Positions 4,709 through 5,728 of a stretch of 5,728 nt of DNA are shown here, one piece after another (the stretch's first letter is position 1; every line of letters begins with the position of its first letter). The DNA is taken from positions 1 to 5,728 of the forward strand of contig JAGCWG010000326.1 of assembly GCA_017961965.1 (NCBI GenBank), given 5' to 3'. The position numbers and the translations under genes are program-made. Under the pieces are notes generated by a model. The model made no database searches, had not been told where the DNA came from, and saw only the letters and a list, made by a program, of their open reading frames with translations. The DNA is from Bacteroidaceae bacterium (GTDB lineage Bacteria > Bacteroidota > Bacteroidia > Bacteroidales > Bacteroidaceae).

Positions 4709-5728
4709 TTATTTAAAGTAATCAAACACTCCGAGATTGTCAAGGAACACAATTCCTACAGCAACAGGAGTGACGTACCTAAGACTTATGATGAGCAGCT
4801 TGAAATATGGCGCTTTCAACTCGCCATGATTTGATATCTCATCCCTATATAGTTGACGGTCAAGTGCCCAACCTGCAAATATAGCAATCAACATTCCACT
4901 TATTGGCAAGAGGAACGTGCCAGAGAACTCATCAAAGAGAGTGAAGATATTCTTGTCAAAGAGAGTGACACCCGACAGAGGACCAAAGGACAAGGCACAG
5001 AGAGTACCCAAGACAAGTACCACTATCGTCACGATTGATGCACCAACACGCCTTGTCACGTTGAACTCTTCCGACACATATGCCGTGGCAACCTCATGGA
5101 GAGAGATTGAACTCGTGAGAGCAGCCACAAAGAGTAGGAAATAGAACATGACGGAAAATATGCACGCAACGAGCGAGCCGTCTCCAAATGCTTTCTGGAA
5201 CACATTTGGAAGAGATATGAAAGTGAGGCTTGCGCCCATTCCTACCTCGTCAGGATTCATTCCTATATTGAAGATGGACGGGAAGATGATGAATCCCGCC
5301 ATTATTGCAATCAAAGTATCTATGACTGACACGTTCAAGGCTGTCTTAGCAAGAGGCGTTGACTTCTCAAAATAACTGGCGTATGTACATAGGCAACCCA
5401 TTCCGAGAGAGAGCGAAAAGAAAGCCTGACCCATCGCCTGAAGAACCACCCCGCTCGTAACCTTTGAGAAATCAGGAACAAGTATGAACTTTATTCCTTT
5501 TTCTGCTCCCGGAAGCATGACTGAACACCCCACCAGGAGAATGACGATGATAAAGAGCGTGGGCATCATTATCTTTGAGAATTTCTCGATACCTGACTGT
5601 ACACCACGTGTTATCACACCGTGTGAGATTCCCATGAAAAGGAATAGCCAAAGAACAGGAAGATAAGGATTTGACACAAAACCCTCAAATATATTACCAT
5701 ATTCTGAAGCCTCAACATCCTTGAATGC
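4709..5728 (-). CDS. Sodium:neurotransmitter symporter (NSS/SNF) family transporter, partial (N-terminus beyond right edge)
   Basis: The minus-strand frame is open from the right edge (first visible codon at 5728) to the TAA at 4709, giving 339 residues. A GTG at 5677 is in frame but is internal: the 17 codons upstream of it continue without a stop, and the family needs transmembrane segments 1-3 before this point. The missing part is about 100-120 residues of a usual 440-460. Visible family features are GVITRGVQSGIEKFSKIMMP (segment 4-5 region), the unwound segment-6 motif MGQAFFSLSLGMG (residues 99-111 of the fragment) and the segment-8 motif LTSSIS (204-209), whose Thr-Ser pair forms the second sodium site in LeuT. 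It ends after the eleventh segment, typical of bacterial MhsT/YocR-like members. It is an inner-membrane carrier probably importing an amino acid with Na+; the substrate is not known. The nested repeat follows the stop codon directly. Confidence 0.94.
   Translation of the reverse strand, partial: AFKDVEASEYGNIFEGFVSNPYLPVLWLFLFMGISHGVITRGVQSGIEKFSKIMMPTLFIIVILLVGCSVMLPGAEKGIKFILVPDFSKVTSGVVLQAMGQAFFSLSLGMGCLCTYASYFEKSTPLAKTALNVSVIDTLIAIMAGFIIFPSIFNIGMNPDEVGMGASLTFISLPNVFQKAFGDGSLVACIFSVMFYFLLFVAALTSSISLHEVATAYVSEEFNVTRRVGASIVTIVVLVLGTLCALSFGPLSGVTLFDKNIFTLFDEFSGTFLLPISGMLIAIFAGWALDRQLYRDEISNHGELKAPYFKLLIISLRYVTPVAVGIVFLDNLGVFDYFK

Noticed and set aside
4709..5677. Taking the GTG at 5677 as the real start of the NSS transporter
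   Set aside because: The frame is open to the window edge, and the family requires segments 1-3 with the first sodium site upstream. The gene is partial, not short.

Overview
The window looks like chromosomal DNA from a Bacteroidales bacterium, most likely a Prevotella/Segatella relative. The evidence is a match to the Bacteroidetes promoter consensus (TTTG, 19 bases, TAnnTTTGC) in front of a tRNA gene, the gene order purH-mreB-mreC, a tRNA without an encoded CCA, weak or absent Shine-Dalgarno signals, and protein sequences of Bacteroidales type. Every gene lies on the minus strand, so transcription runs from high to low coordinates. The genus is inferred from memory of related sequences, not from a search.

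From high to low coordinates: (1) 5728-4709 is the C-terminal three quarters of a sodium:neurotransmitter symporter (NSS) family transporter; its start is outside the window. (2) 4708-4494 is a non-coding interval filled with nested inverted repeats. It behaves like a MITE or REP-type element about 190 bp long that begins at the transporter's stop codon. (3) 4493-3555 encodes a membrane-anchored protein with three ComEA-like helix-hairpin-helix units, followed after 8 bp by (4) 3546-2770, a Cof-type HAD phosphatase; the two probably form one transcript. (5) 2760-2564 is a compact tRNA-Met(CAU) unit with its own consensus promoter and an intrinsic terminator. (6) 2460-2371 is the control region of the next operon, with a -7 box, a tandem GTAAAC repeat and a 12-bp palindrome. 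(7) 2370-1777 is a PurH protein holding only the IMP cyclohydrolase domain, followed by (8) mreB and (9) mreC, which runs off the left edge.

The last three genes have no visible terminator between them (gaps of 35 and 11 bp). They probably form the head of the cell-shape operon, with mreB and mreC making the actin-like filament and the periplasmic scaffold of the elongasome, and purH making the last step of IMP synthesis under the same promoter.

I see no defence island, phage, CRISPR array or clearly new system. The most notable points are the one-domain PurH, the nested-repeat element, the operator-like DNA upstream of purH, and the triple HhH protein. Long plus-strand open frames opposite mreB and the HhH gene appear to be antisense shadows.
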